Shown: positions 24,123 to 32,861, counted from the stretch's first letter. The stretch is DNA of 39,760 nt from Cyanobacteria bacterium SBLK (GCA_017746715.1 JAGHZQ010000090.1:1-39760), one strand, 5' to 3'. The notes: a model not told the origin generated them from the letters alone. Translations and numbers: made by a program.

Positions 24123-26441
24123 TTGCTAAAAATCAGAAAAAATCTACCGAGAAAGACTCGACTCACCATATTTTTTGCGATCGCTTTAACGATTTTCGCA
24201 ATCGCCATCTCCGTACCGAATCTCTTAAAACAGGATACGATCGAGATCGCGATCGCATCTCCCATTACCCATCCCGAGGGAAAGACAAGATATAGTGTTG
24301 GCGATCGGGGAATGGTTGATAGCGTTCAATTGTATCTTGACAAAATTAATGCAGAGGGAGGAATTCAAGGAAAAAAACTAGTTTTGCAAGTGTATGATGA
24401 CGAAAGCGATCCCGATGTTGCAGTTGAAGTCGCAGAAAAAATTGCTCGCTCTTCTGCTGTTGCCGTCATTGGACATTCTTCAAGCAGAAACTCTTTAGCT
24501 GCAGGGAAAATTTATCAAGAGTACGGAATTCCTGCAATTACTGGCAGTGCGACTACCGATCGCGTTACTGATAGTCAATGGTATTTTCGTACGATCTTTA
24601 ATAATACAGAGCAAGGAAACTTTATTGCTAACTATATCAAGTATCTTACAACTGCTCAAAAGATTTATTTGATTTCTTCAGAAGGCGCTTATAGTACCAC
24701 CTTAAAAAATGCAATTGAAAAAGTATTTGATTCCTCTGAAAAAATCGAAGTAATAGGAGAGAGAAAAATCGATACAGATCGAGAAGATCGAAATATAACA
24801 GAGCCAATTATTCAAGATTTATTAAGGTTGAAAGAAATAGGACAAGATCCCGATATCATTATTATGACTTTGACGGGGTTTCAAGCAAAAAAAATCATCC
24901 CCGCTCTCAAACTGAGGGATTTGGATTACCCAATAATAGGTGGAGACTCTCTTTCGGGAATTTCTTTAACATCTGGCTTTCTCGATACACCTCAAGAACG
25001 AGAAAAACCGGGATTTTTTACGAATGGAATTCGCACAATTACACCCGTTATTTTTGATATTGCGGACGATCGAGGACAACAGTTTAAAAATGAGTTCTAT
25101 CAACGTTACGGATACGATCCAGGATGGTATGCAGTGTTATATCATGATGCAGCTGCTGCTGTCGTGCAAGCCATCAAGAATGGTTTGGAGAACAATAAAG
25201 AACTATCTTCAGAGCTTTTTCTTGGCAAAGATATTAAACGCGATCGCGAGCTACTTCGTCAGGAATTATCTGAGATCGACTCTCCCGATAAAGCTGTTCG
25301 AGGCATTACGCAAAAGTTTTATTTTGATGATAAAGGAAATGCCTCAGCACCTATTTTAATGGGTTCTTTTTTTCATCAAAAGTTTATTTCCGATTTTGTC
25401 CAACTTTTCCCAATTGAGAACTCCAAATTTATTCTCAATCTTCCAGAAAAGCTACAAAGTGGAAAAATTATCCAAATTGGCGATCGCTATTTTCATAAAA
25501 CTAACATTGTTTATACTGGAATTGAGATTGATGAAATTGATGATATTGATGAGAAGCAGTCATCTTATTTAGTTGATTTTTATCTTTGGTTTCACTATAA
25601 AGGCGATAGTGAACCCAATGATATTATCTTTATGAATTATGATGTAGAACGCTTAGATTCTGGAGAAGTATTAACACTTAACGAACCAATTGAGATTATA
25701 GAAACAAAAGACTTTAACCATGTTACTTATCATATGAAAGCTGATTTTTATGATAAATTTGACTTTGCGAGCTATCCCTTCGATCGCCAAACCTTATCGA
25801 TTCGATTTCAGCATAAGAACTTGATTCGAAATGAAATAATTTATGCGATCGATGTAGTGGGAATGTACGATACAAGAAAAGAGAAAATCCTCAAGCATTT
25901 TGAAGAAAATCAAGTGATGGAAACGAGTAAAGATTGGCAAGTTAAAAATGTTACTTTTTATCAGAGTACCGATATTGATGAATCGGCTTTTGTACAAGAG
26001 TATTCGCGAGAAGAGGATCGAAAAAGAGCTTACTCTCAGTTCAATGTAGAAGTTGAAATTGCACGCAATATTCTCAGTTTTAGTCTGAAAAACCTCTTGC
26101 CTTTATGGTTTTTTGTCCTTGTAGCGTACTCTCTGATATTTTTACCATTTGAAGATATTTCCGTAGAGGCGATCGGTGGAGTATTATTAGCAATTGTTTT
26201 TTACCATCTCAGTTTACTCGATGCTTTACCTGATGGTGTTGGTTATATTGTTGCTCTTGACTATGCGTTTTATCTGCTTTATTTTTTGATTGGCTTGCAG
26301 TTATTATTGGTTATTTTAGGGCATAGTAAAAGATTTCAAGCAACGGGAATTCACAGCGATCGACTCGTTCTCGTTGGACGAGTTGCTTTTCCTACAATTT
26401 GGTTAGTGGGATGTCTGATTTGGTATTTAATTTATGTTTAG
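24123..26441 (+). CDS. Fusion of a periplasmic amino-acid-binding domain to a pentameric ligand-gated ion channel
   Basis: A 772-residue membrane protein. Residues about 15-35 form an N-terminal hydrophobic helix. Residues about 38-400 are a type-I solute-binding domain of the branched-chain amino acid/Leu-Ile-Val family (IAIASPITHPEG, QLYLDKINAEGGIQGKKL, VAVIGHSSS, GIPAITGSATTD). Residues about 430-650 are a pLGIC extracellular beta-sandwich with the Pro-loop FASYPFDRQTLSIRF (about 547-561). Four helices follow: M1 LLPLWFFVLVAYSLIFLP, M2 EAIGGVLLAIVFYHLSLL, M3 DYAFYLLYFLIGLQLLLVIL and M4 in the last 22 residues. The TTG at 24123 has GGAG upstream; the first ATG in frame would remove the membrane helix. 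It is monocistronic. Ligand and ion selectivity cannot be read from sequence. Confidence 0.85.
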   Translation: MLKIRKNLPRKTRLTIFFAIALTIFAIAISVPNLLKQDTIEIAIASPITHPEGKTRYSVGDRGMVDSVQLYLDKINAEGGIQGKKLVLQVYDDESDPDVAVEVAEKIARSSAVAVIGHSSSRNSLAAGKIYQEYGIPAITGSATTDRVTDSQWYFRTIFNNTEQGNFIANYIKYLTTAQKIYLISSEGAYSTTLKNAIEKVFDSSEKIEVIGERKIDTDREDRNITEPIIQDLLRLKEIGQDPDIIIMTLTGFQAKKIIPALKLRDLDYPIIGGDSLSGISLTSGFLDTPQEREKPGFFTNGIRTITPVIFDIADDRGQQFKNEFYQRYGYDPGWYAVLYHDAAAAVVQAIKNGLENNKELSSELFLGKDIKRDRELLRQELSEIDSPDKAVRGITQKFYFDDKGNASAPILMGSFFHQKFISDFVQLFPIENSKFILNLPEKLQSGKIIQIGDRYFHKTNIVYTGIEIDEIDDIDEKQSSYLVDFYLWFHYKGDSEPNDIIFMNYDVERLDSGEVLTLNEPIEIIETKDFNHVTYHMKADFYDKFDFASYPFDRQTLSIRFQHKNLIRNEIIYAIDVVGMYDTRKEKILKHFEENQVMETSKDWQVKNVTFYQSTDIDESAFVQEYSREEDRKRAYSQFNVEVEIARNILSFSLKNLLPLWFFVLVAYSLIFLPFEDISVEAIGGVLLAIVFYHLSLLDALPDGVGYIVALDYAFYLLYFLIGLQLLLVILGHSKRFQATGIHSDRLVLVGRVAFPTIWLVGCLIWYLIYV

Positions 26442-26625
26442 GATTAACTTTTTGATGTCAAGCTCCTTAACTATTTGTTATGTCAAGGTTTTCAGGGTTT
26501 TAGCAAGGGTCGGATTAATCATGGCGATCGTCACCGTGCCTCAAACTTGATTGCAAATTCCAACTCATAAGGCTAATTGACTCGTTTCGGTAAAGTTTAT
26601 CTTTGTACTCAATTTTTCGTAATTT

Positions 26626-28392
26626 ATGTTGACAAAATTAACAACTGATGTTCTCGTTGTAGGTGGCGGGACGGGAGGCAGTACCGCCGCCATTCAATGC
26701 GCCCGTCGCGGTGCGCGTACAATTATCGTAAGTGAGTTTTCATGGTTGGGAGGAATGCTGACAGCGGCAGGAGTTGCGGCACCGGATGGCAGTGAATTGA
26801 TTGCCTTGCAAACGGGAATTTGGGGAGAATATTTACAAGAACTGCGATCGCGCCAAACAGGCGGTTTAGACCACAGTTGGGTGAGCTTATTTACCTACGA
26901 ACCCCGCACGGGAGCGGCAATTTTTGCCGATTGGGCAAACGCATTGCCCAATTTACAATGGATATCGGGACAGACTCCCCTAGAAGTTTTTAAAAACCGC
27001 AATCGCGAAGCGTCTCCAGAGGAGAATCGCATTACTGGAGTCCGCTTTCAAGACTACGAAATTGAGGCAAAAATCGTCCTTGACGGGACGGAATTGGGGG
27101 ATTTATTGGCATTGGGAGAGATTCCCCATCGTTGGGGGTGGGAATTGCGAGAAGAATTTAACGAACCCAGCGCCCCAGAGACGTATAATGAGTTGTGCGA
27201 TCGCTATCCCGTCCAATCTCCGACGTGGGTTTTCCTGCTACAAGATTACGGCGAGAAAGCGCCAGAAATTCCCACCCCCGCAATCGATTATTCGGATAAT
27301 TTTAAGGGAGCTTGGGACGGATATGGAAAACAAAAATTTCTCAATTACGGACGCTTTCCCAACAATTTCTTTATGCTGAACTGGCCGCAAAAAGGCAATG
27401 ATTATGGCGTAAATTTAAATCGCTTAATTGGCTCGGAAACAGAGAAAAAGGAGTTTTTACAAGAAGCAAAAGAATACAGTTGGGGGTTTGCCCATTTTCT
27501 ACAAACTCACATCGATCGCCGTTACGGACTGGCAAAAAATGCCTTTCCAGACCCCTCCGATGGTGCTTTTGCCTTATACCCTTATTTTCGAGAAAGTCGC
27601 CGCTTGCAGGGGCGGCAAACCATCGTAGAAGCCGATATTTTACCGATGTCGGAGGGAAAGGTGGCGGCATTGCCGTTGAATTCCAAGGGAGAAGTGAATG
27701 CGATCGCCGTGGGAAATTATGCCAACGATCATCATTATCCCGATGTTAAATTTCCCCTACAACCCAAATCCATGCAATGGGGAGGACGTTGGACGGGTAC
27801 GCCTTTTACCATTCCTTACGATGCTTTAATTCCCATCGCAACAGATGGATTTCTCGTTTGTGAAAAAAACATTTCCGTTTCTCATATTGCCAACGGTTCG
27901 ACGCGCTTGCAACCGATGGTGATGGCATTGGGACAAGCGGCAGGAATGGCAGCAGCATTATGTGTAGAATTGAATTGTCAGCCGCGAGCCTTGCCCGTGA
28001 GAAAGTTACAAGAAGCCTTATTAGAAAATAATCATGCCGTTATTCCCTTGTTAAATTTACCCCCCGATCGCCCTGACTGGCTGCAACAACAGCGTTATTA
28101 TTTAGATCGTCCGGAAGAGTATGGCAAAGAGGGAATTTGTGCGGAAAATACTTCCTTTTCCAGCGAGAAAGAAGTGGGAGAACATTTTCGCGGGACTTTT
28201 CGCAAGATTGGCGAGAATAGCTATCGCATTCGCTTGCGAGATAGGACAGAAGCGAAGCAAATTTGGCAACTGATCGCCGTGCGTCCAGAAGTAGACGAAA
28301 AGTTGCAACATTGTCGCAACGATCGGGAAATATCGGTTTGGGGATGGCGCAATTTTTCTGGGGGATGGTTTGTGGTGGAGAAATTGGAGTAA
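26626..28392 (+). CDS. FAD-dependent oxidoreductase (FAD_oxidored family)
   Basis: The 588-residue protein opens with a dinucleotide-binding strand-turn-helix, TDVLVVGGGTGGSTAAIQCA, followed by GARTIIVSEFSWLGGMLTAAG, the flavin-binding signature of the FAD_oxidored family. Further conserved parts are VLDGTELGDLLALGEIPHR (about 151-169), FRESRRLQGRQTIVE and the C-terminal FAD segment STRLQPMVMALGQAAGMAAAL (about 424-444). There is no signal peptide, so it is cytoplasmic. Family members oxidise or reduce varied small molecules and the substrate here cannot be inferred. The C-terminal ~110 residues form a separate small beta domain. It is a single gene with no evident operon. Confidence 0.85.
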   Translation: MLTKLTTDVLVVGGGTGGSTAAIQCARRGARTIIVSEFSWLGGMLTAAGVAAPDGSELIALQTGIWGEYLQELRSRQTGGLDHSWVSLFTYEPRTGAAIFADWANALPNLQWISGQTPLEVFKNRNREASPEENRITGVRFQDYEIEAKIVLDGTELGDLLALGEIPHRWGWELREEFNEPSAPETYNELCDRYPVQSPTWVFLLQDYGEKAPEIPTPAIDYSDNFKGAWDGYGKQKFLNYGRFPNNFFMLNWPQKGNDYGVNLNRLIGSETEKKEFLQEAKEYSWGFAHFLQTHIDRRYGLAKNAFPDPSDGAFALYPYFRESRRLQGRQTIVEADILPMSEGKVAALPLNSKGEVNAIAVGNYANDHHYPDVKFPLQPKSMQWGGRWTGTPFTIPYDALIPIATDGFLVCEKNISVSHIANGSTRLQPMVMALGQAAGMAAALCVELNCQPRALPVRKLQEALLENNHAVIPLLNLPPDRPDWLQQQRYYLDRPEEYGKEGICAENTSFSSEKEVGEHFRGTFRKIGENSYRIRLRDRTEAKQIWQLIAVRPEVDEKLQHCRNDREISVWGWRNFSGGWFVVEKLE

Positions 28393-28590
28393 TTCATCAT
28401 TTTAATTCTCAACGAGTGTCAGGGAGATTGCTTCTCCAGCATTGAACCCACCCCCTATTTAGCGATCGCGGGGTTGGGTTTCTGTTGCGGCATGTGAATT
28501 TTGGGAAAATAAAGATAGAGATCTCTTGTATTGAGTTCTATGATGGGAAAATAAAAGCAAGAATCTCGTTCTAGGAGAGAAAGAGTAACG

Positions 28591-29001
28591 ATGCGATCGC
28601 TGTTCCGAGTTGTTGTCATTCTTATACTGGGGGTGGCGTGCAAATCCGATATTCCCCCCATCAGCAAAAATGCCCGCATTTTCGAGGTGACGGAGGATCT
28701 GAAACTGGTTATGGAGGTTGAGGGACGAAGACGCACGCTTAAATTGTGTGGCATCGTGCCAACGTCGGCGGCGAAAGGCTATATCGAAGAGGCGATCGCA
28801 CCCAGCGAGCGGGTTTCTCTGGTTCATTTTGGCAATTTAGCTGATGTGTTTTGGTCAAAGGATGGAGAGGAATTTTACCTCAATGGGTTGTTAGTTTTGG
28901 AAGGTTTGGCGGAGGTTAACCGAGAAGAGAGTCCGCAGTGCAGCGATCCAACGGGTTTAGAAACGGCTGAGAAGTTGCGAGAAAAGCGGGAGGAGAAATG
29001 A
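28591..29001 (+). CDS. Small lipoprotein with SNase-like (OB-fold) domain
   Basis: The 136-residue product has an N-terminal hydrophobic signal and a lipobox, LGVACKSD (Cys about residue 17), so it should be lipid-anchored in the envelope. The mature part, with VEGRRRTLKLCGIVP, a helix IEEAIAPSERV and DVFWSKDGEEFYLNGLLVLE-type strands, resembles degenerate staphylococcal-nuclease folds. The Arg/Glu/Arg catalytic set of real nucleases is not evident. A TGA/ATG overlap (ATGA) couples it to the next small gene. The C-terminus is charged and helical (EKLREKREEK). Confidence 0.65.
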   Translation: MRSLFRVVVILILGVACKSDIPPISKNARIFEVTEDLKLVMEVEGRRRTLKLCGIVPTSAAKGYIEEAIAPSERVSLVHFGNLADVFWSKDGEEFYLNGLLVLEGLAEVNREESPQCSDPTGLETAEKLREKREEK

Positions 29002-29150
29002 AGCACGATAAGGTTTTTGCACAATGGGCAAGGCAGATCGAAGAATGGATCGCAACCTTGCCGAAAACATCAAAAGAAAGCGATCGCGCCTCTCTGCTTC
29101 TGTTGTTGGAAAAGAAGAGCGAGAAAAGCACCACAGGAGAGGAAGAATGA
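28998..29150 (+). CDS. Small 50-residue protein coupled to the lipoprotein gene
   Basis: Its ATG overlaps the lipoprotein stop in ATGA, and AGGAG lies just upstream inside the preceding gene. The peptide begins MKHDKVFAQWARQIEEWIAT and continues with a helix containing SLLLLLEKK, ending acidic (TTGEEE). It is soluble and helical with no known family. Its stop again overlaps an ATG (ATGA). The overlaps argue that it is translated. Confidence 0.5.
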   Translation: MKHDKVFAQWARQIEEWIATLPKTSKESDRASLLLLLEKKSEKSTTGEEE

Positions 29151-29197
29151 AGCGATCTCTACTTTGGATTGTCCGGAGAATATGGAAGGCAAAATGA
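29147..29197 (+). CDS. Possible 16-residue basic peptide at the end of the coupled chain
   Basis: The frame MKRSLLWIVRRIWKAK starts in an ATGA overlap with the previous stop and has AGAGGAAGA upstream. It is basic and amphipathic, like a tiny membrane-active or regulatory peptide. It may equally be chance: a 16-codon frame after a stop is common. Kept because it continues the overlapping-stop pattern. Confidence 0.2.
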   Translation: MKRSLLWIVRRIWKAK

Positions 29198-29441
29198 CCT
29201 AAACATTGAGAGAATCACGATCGTTTTTTAGGTTAAGGAGGGCGATCGCTTTTTTGAAAGGTCGATCGTCTCCCATTATTGGCGATTGGGTAGCTTGTTA
29301 TTATTACGACAGGCAGTCAATATTATTCAAACGTTAAATCTCTTTTAATATATAATTAAATTTTGTAAAAAGTAGTTGACAAAAATGTTAGCGAAGGAGA
29401 TGCTTACATCGTAATTCGCTTTTTAAGGAAATACAAAAACA

Positions 29442-29915
29442 ATGCTACAGAAACTCTTCAAAACAGTAGTGGCATTTGCCATTGCGATCGCTTTAACTTG
29501 GATTCCTTCTTTTGCAGCACCTTCCGCACTGGCTGACAAATATGCGGGTCTCGAATTTGCCATTCAACCCGGAACCGGCGACTTTGTTCAATTCCAGAGC
29601 GGTCCTATCATTGAAGGACATAAAACTGCAGTTTATTATGACTCATTACGAGTATCTACCCCTGCTAATCCAGACTGTCCTCCCAATAAATATCTAGAAG
29701 GCGTAAAAGGCTATGTTATGCCCGATAACAGCGGCGAGGTCGAAGAATTCGCTCTTGGCAGTCTTAAGTACTACGTAGTAGTAGGATATTTTACTCCGAC
29801 TTGCATCGATGGTAGTGACACTATCCAAATGTGGTTCACCGGAACGGATGGTGCTGAGAAGTGCTACGATAGCAACTTCTCCCAAAATTACACTTTCCCC
29901 GTCATTTGCAAATAA
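29442..29915 (+). CDS. Small exported protein with four cysteines
   Basis: A 157-residue protein with a textbook signal peptide: basic MLQKLFK start, hydrophobic VVAFAIAIALTWIPSF and cleavage after PSALA (about residue 31). The mature ~126 residues contain four cysteines (PDCPPN, TCIDG, KCYDS, VICK), suggesting two disulfide bonds in the periplasm or outside the cell, and a beta-rich composition. AAGGAA precedes the ATG. A strong intrinsic terminator follows 45 bases after the stop, so it is monocistronic. I do not recognise the family. Confidence 0.8.
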   Translation: MLQKLFKTVVAFAIAIALTWIPSFAAPSALADKYAGLEFAIQPGTGDFVQFQSGPIIEGHKTAVYYDSLRVSTPANPDCPPNKYLEGVKGYVMPDNSGEVEEFALGSLKYYVVVGYFTPTCIDGSDTIQMWFTGTDGAEKCYDSNFSQNYTFPVICK

Positions 29916-29959
29916 TTTAAGTTGTTGAGTCTAGATTGACTCTGGGAAGGAAATTTAAC

Positions 29960-29997
29960 AAAAACCCCCCGTACTGTCTCCGAGTCGGGGGGTTTTT
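29960..29997 (+). terminator. Intrinsic terminator after the four-cysteine exported protein
   Basis: AAAAACCCCCC at 29960-29970 pairs with GGGGGGTTTTT at 29987-29997 across a 16-base loop, ending in a T-run. It is a strong rho-independent terminator. The stem and its 3' flank are closely similar to the terminator at 31327-31362. Confidence 0.9.
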
Positions 29998-30408
29998 CAG
30001 TTACCAGTTATCAGTCACGATCGCAAAGCGTGCCAGCCGTATCGCAATCTATTTATGATTGTCAAAAACTTCAAAGGAAAGCGATCTCCCTTCAGAGTCT
30101 CCAATCTATCGGGTTGAGGGGATGGAGAAAAGAGGTCAAGTGTATAAATTTGTGAAAAGAAAGCACTACTAGAAAAAGTTAACTTAAAATACTATTGCGT
30201 CAGATATATGGAGAGAAGTGGTTGAATCGTCAATTCACAAACGAACAAGGGCGGTTATGGATTTGAGACTTCTCTAACCTGCCTGAAAAACTAGAATGCA
30301 ACATCTTGTTCAGTTCTTGTAGTTTGATGCGATCGAGTTGTTGCCATTCAGCACGCTCCCATCCATAAATTGTACGGTTTCATAACGCACCTTATGAGGG
30401 CATTAGCA
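29998..30408. other. Intergenic stretch, no gene called
   Basis: About 400 bases between the terminator and the PEP-CTERM gene. It starts with a CAG(T)TACCAGTTATCAGT-like repeat tail. A minus-strand frame without start codon (30230-30379) contains WERAEWQQLDRIKLQELNKM, which looks like degraded coding DNA, but I cannot name it. Nothing else was seen. Confidence 0.4.
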
Positions 30409-31287
30409 ATGAAAAACACAACTTTGGGAAATGTTGTTGCAGTTGTTGCAGGATTTGCTTGTATAGGTTTTGTTACCCCGACTGAAGCGGCTATCATTCG
30501 AGCGGGTTCCGATTACGTTCGCACTCCTGCTGGGGGTTCTACTTTTAATTTTGAATGGCCGGATGAAACAATCGTTCCGGTTGATTTTGAAGGGTTAGCG
30601 ATCGATCCGGACAATCTAGATTTAACGGATACGGTCATCGAGCGAAAAGATACCTTAGATCTCGATATCGGAGAAACAGGGACGACAAATATTGAAATTG
30701 TGGCCCTTTCTCTCCAGAGTGTAGCGCCTGTCACTATTCCGGATATGATGGGAAATTTTGACGTGTTCGTCACCCTCGATCCCACTCTGGCTTCAGTCGG
30801 AACAATGGATATTACGCGCGATAGCGATGAAGGCGGAACGTGGAGTTCTTCTTTTACGCTCAATTTTAAAGCATTTTTTCGGCAAGGCACAAACGTAATA
30901 GACGCAGGGCCTATTTCTCCGAAGACGTTTAGCACCTCTGGCAATCAATGGACGCATCAAAAACCATCTCAAACAACTGTAGTCGATCTGGATGATAGCT
31001 GGAATTTTGACGTGGGAAACATTTGGGGGTTCGATCCGGGCGACGAATTTGATGTCAGTCGCTCGGCGGGAGCGCAAACAGCTAATTGTCACGTCTCTGG
31101 TTCTGCTATCTGCGATCCGGGTGATTTCTTTCTAGATGGTCTCTCTCTCCACGATGCTGGAGACGGTACTCACACTGTTAGTCCTTTCACAACTCCAGAG
31201 CCTACAGGGATTCTAGGTTTGGGGGTTTTAGGATTGGGTGCTTTATATCAAAAAGTTCGCAGTCAGAAAAATCAAGAACCACGCTAG
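30409..31287 (+). CDS. PEP-CTERM-sorted exported protein
   Basis: The 292-residue protein has a signal peptide (MKNTTLGNVVAVVAGFACIGFV, cleavage near TEAA) and ends with a PEP-CTERM sorting signal: TPEPTGILGLGVLGLGAL followed by a basic tail (YQKVRSQKNQ). Exosortase should recognise this signal and move the protein to the cell surface or extracellular matrix. The mature part is acidic and beta-rich, with two cysteines (NCHVSGSAICD) close together. I use the ATG at 30409, which has GAGGG upstream and gives a proper signal peptide; a TTG at 30370 would add 13 residues before it. A terminator follows. Function unknown. Confidence 0.85.
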   Translation: MKNTTLGNVVAVVAGFACIGFVTPTEAAIIRAGSDYVRTPAGGSTFNFEWPDETIVPVDFEGLAIDPDNLDLTDTVIERKDTLDLDIGETGTTNIEIVALSLQSVAPVTIPDMMGNFDVFVTLDPTLASVGTMDITRDSDEGGTWSSSFTLNFKAFFRQGTNVIDAGPISPKTFSTSGNQWTHQKPSQTTVVDLDDSWNFDVGNIWGFDPGDEFDVSRSAGAQTANCHVSGSAICDPGDFFLDGLSLHDAGDGTHTVSPFTTPEPTGILGLGVLGLGALYQKVRSQKNQEPR

Positions 31288-31326
31288 ACTGGCCGTTCTT
31301 CCTCCACACTCTCCCCAAAACCAACG

Positions 31327-31362
31327 CCCCCCGCACTGTCTCTGAGTTCGAGGGGGGTTTTT
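31327..31362 (+). terminator. Intrinsic terminator after the PEP-CTERM gene
   Basis: CCCCCC at 31327-31332 pairs with GGGGGG at 31352-31357, followed by TTTTT. The loop (GCACTGTCTCTGAGTTC-like) and the downstream TTTTTCAGTCACCAGT closely match the terminator at 29960-29997. Confidence 0.85.
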
Positions 31363-31399
31363 CAGTCACCAGTCACCAGTTATGGGTTGTCAGTGTGGG

Positions 31400-31640
31400 T
31401 TAGTCACCGGTATTCACTCGGGTGTCAGCTTCAGTGTAGCCAGAGCCTTTGAGTTCTTTGGTGTAGGCTGTTCCTTATGCTTTGGAATGAGTATGCAGCC
31501 GCTTGCCAGTCTACACCGTCTTTGAAGTAGAGGGAGAGGCTATCTTGCACGATCTGGAATAGTCGAGAGAATTCTCCTGGTGCGAAAATGCGATCGGGAT
31601 CGTGGGGAGGTTGGCAAATCCAAGATCGGCATAGTCGAGG
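31400..31640 (-). pseudogene. Frameshifted gene remnant
   Basis: Reading the minus strand gives coherent protein sequence only if frames are changed twice: LDYADLGFANLP, then HDPDRIFAPGEFSRLFQIV and SLYFKDGVDWQAAAYSFQ in another frame, then TAYTKELKGSGYTEADTRVN ending at a TAA (31400-31402). The three pieces follow each other without gaps, as expected of a decayed C-terminal part of a gene with at least two frameshifts. I do not recognise the family. No promoter or start was found. Confidence 0.45.
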
Positions 31641-31887
31641 TTAACCCTCACACCCCCATTCTCCAATCTCCACCGATTCCACTCCGCTTCAATATCGCCA
31701 ACTGCCTTTCATCATCTCTACAGAATTTCAAGCGATCGCGATCGCCAAAGACCTTTTACGATCGCCCATCAATAACCGACAAACAACCAACATTTTCCTA
31801 CAGACAAGGGACGCGATCGCCCCTATCATAAAAATCGAGTCCATCGCCGACCGACTAACAACAACCCACCCCAAACCCCTCCCAAGG

Positions 31888-32012
31888 GCAGGGACTATTC
31901 ACTGACCGAAGAAAAATGCTACAACCCCTGAAATTCTGTTATAGAACCCATGAATTAATAACGGACAGTCAGGAATTACCATGATTTTCTCTCCTCGATG
32001 AATAGTCCCTGC
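31888..32012. mobile_element. 125-bp MITE with perfect terminal repeats and 9-bp target duplication
   Basis: The element begins GCAGGGACTATTCA (31888-31901) and ends with its exact reverse complement TGAATAGTCCCTGC (31999-32012). Both sides carry the 9-bp direct repeat CTCCCAAGG (31879-31887 and 32013-32021). It contains no open frame of note, so it is a non-autonomous miniature element mobilised by a transposase in trans. A 9-bp duplication is typical of IS4-group elements. It lies 49 bases upstream of the dehydrogenase start codon and could affect its expression. Confidence 0.88.
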
Positions 32013-32060
32013 CTCCCAAGGGGGGAGAAACAAACCCATAACCAACCACCAATACCAAAT

Positions 32061-32861
32061 ATGCCAAGTTTAGAAGGTCAAATCGCCCTAGTTACGGGGT
32101 CGAGTTCGGGCATTGGTTCAGCCGTTGCCAAATGTATTGCCGAAGCCGGCGCAAAACTCATCGTTAACTACTCCCGCAGTTCCAAAGGAGCCGATGCCGT
32201 CGTCGAAGAAATCAAAGCCAAAGGTGGAGAAGCGATCGCCTTGCAAGCCGATGTCAGTCAAGAAGACCAAGTGCAAGCCATGTTCGCGAAAATATACGAA
32301 GCCTATGGCACGATCGACATTCTCGTCAATAACGCTGGCTTGCAGAGAGATTTTAACCTCGTCGATATGAGCCTTGCCGACTGGAACAAAGTCATCGGCG
32401 TTAATTTAACCGGGCAATTCCTCTGCTCTCGCGAAGCCGTCAAAGAATTTCTTCGGCGAGGAGTCGTCCCCGAACGTTCCGTCGCTGCGGGAAAAATTAT
32501 CTGTATGAGTTCCGTTCACGAGGTGATTCCTTGGGCGGGTCATTGCAACTATGCAGCCTCCAAAGGTGGGGTCAGCCTGTTAATGAAAAGCATGGCTCAA
32601 GAACTCGCACCCCAAAAAATTCGCATTAACAGTATTGCCCCCGGTGCCATTCAAACCCCCATTAACAAAGAAGCCTGGGAAACTCCCGAAGCCCTCGAAT
32701 CCCTCCTCACCCTCATTCCCTACAAGCGCATCGGCGTTCCCGAAGATATTGGCAAAGCTGCCGTTTGGCTGGCTTCCGACGATTCCGACTACGTTCAGGG
32801 CACGACCATCTTCGTCGATGGTGGTATGACCCTCTACCCCGGCTTTGAATCCGGAGGCTGA
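32061..32861 (+). CDS. Short-chain dehydrogenase, glucose-1-dehydrogenase type
   Basis: The 266-residue classical SDR has TGSSSGIG (cofactor loop, about 13-20), NNAG (about 92-95), the catalytic Ser in MSSVHEV and the Tyr/Lys of YAASKGG (about 165-171), then PGAIQTPIN. Its overall pattern is that of bacterial glucose 1-dehydrogenases (oxidising beta-D-glucose to gluconolactone with NAD(P)+). The ATG at 32061 is right: an upstream ATG at 31998 lies at the edge of the MITE and would add residues from inserted DNA. A large glucosidase is encoded 1.35 kb downstream on the same strand, consistent with sugar use, though the two are not in one operon. Confidence 0.85.
   Translation: MPSLEGQIALVTGSSSGIGSAVAKCIAEAGAKLIVNYSRSSKGADAVVEEIKAKGGEAIALQADVSQEDQVQAMFAKIYEAYGTIDILVNNAGLQRDFNLVDMSLADWNKVIGVNLTGQFLCSREAVKEFLRRGVVPERSVAAGKIICMSSVHEVIPWAGHCNYAASKGGVSLLMKSMAQELAPQKIRINSIAPGAIQTPINKEAWETPEALESLLTLIPYKRIGVPEDIGKAAVWLASDDSDYVQGTTIFVDGGMTLYPGFESGG

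Noticed and set aside
30230..30379. Minus-strand frame with WERAEWQQLDRIKLQELNKM
   Set aside because: It has no start codon and I cannot place it in a family; may be a gene remnant but the evidence is only composition.
31580..31831. Plus-strand frame of 83 codons
   Set aside because: It runs over the minus-strand remnant and HIP1-rich DNA, has no domain and a low-complexity composition.
31998..32060. Upstream ATG for the glucose dehydrogenase
   Set aside because: The start codon straddles the MITE end and the added residues come from inserted DNA and its target duplication.
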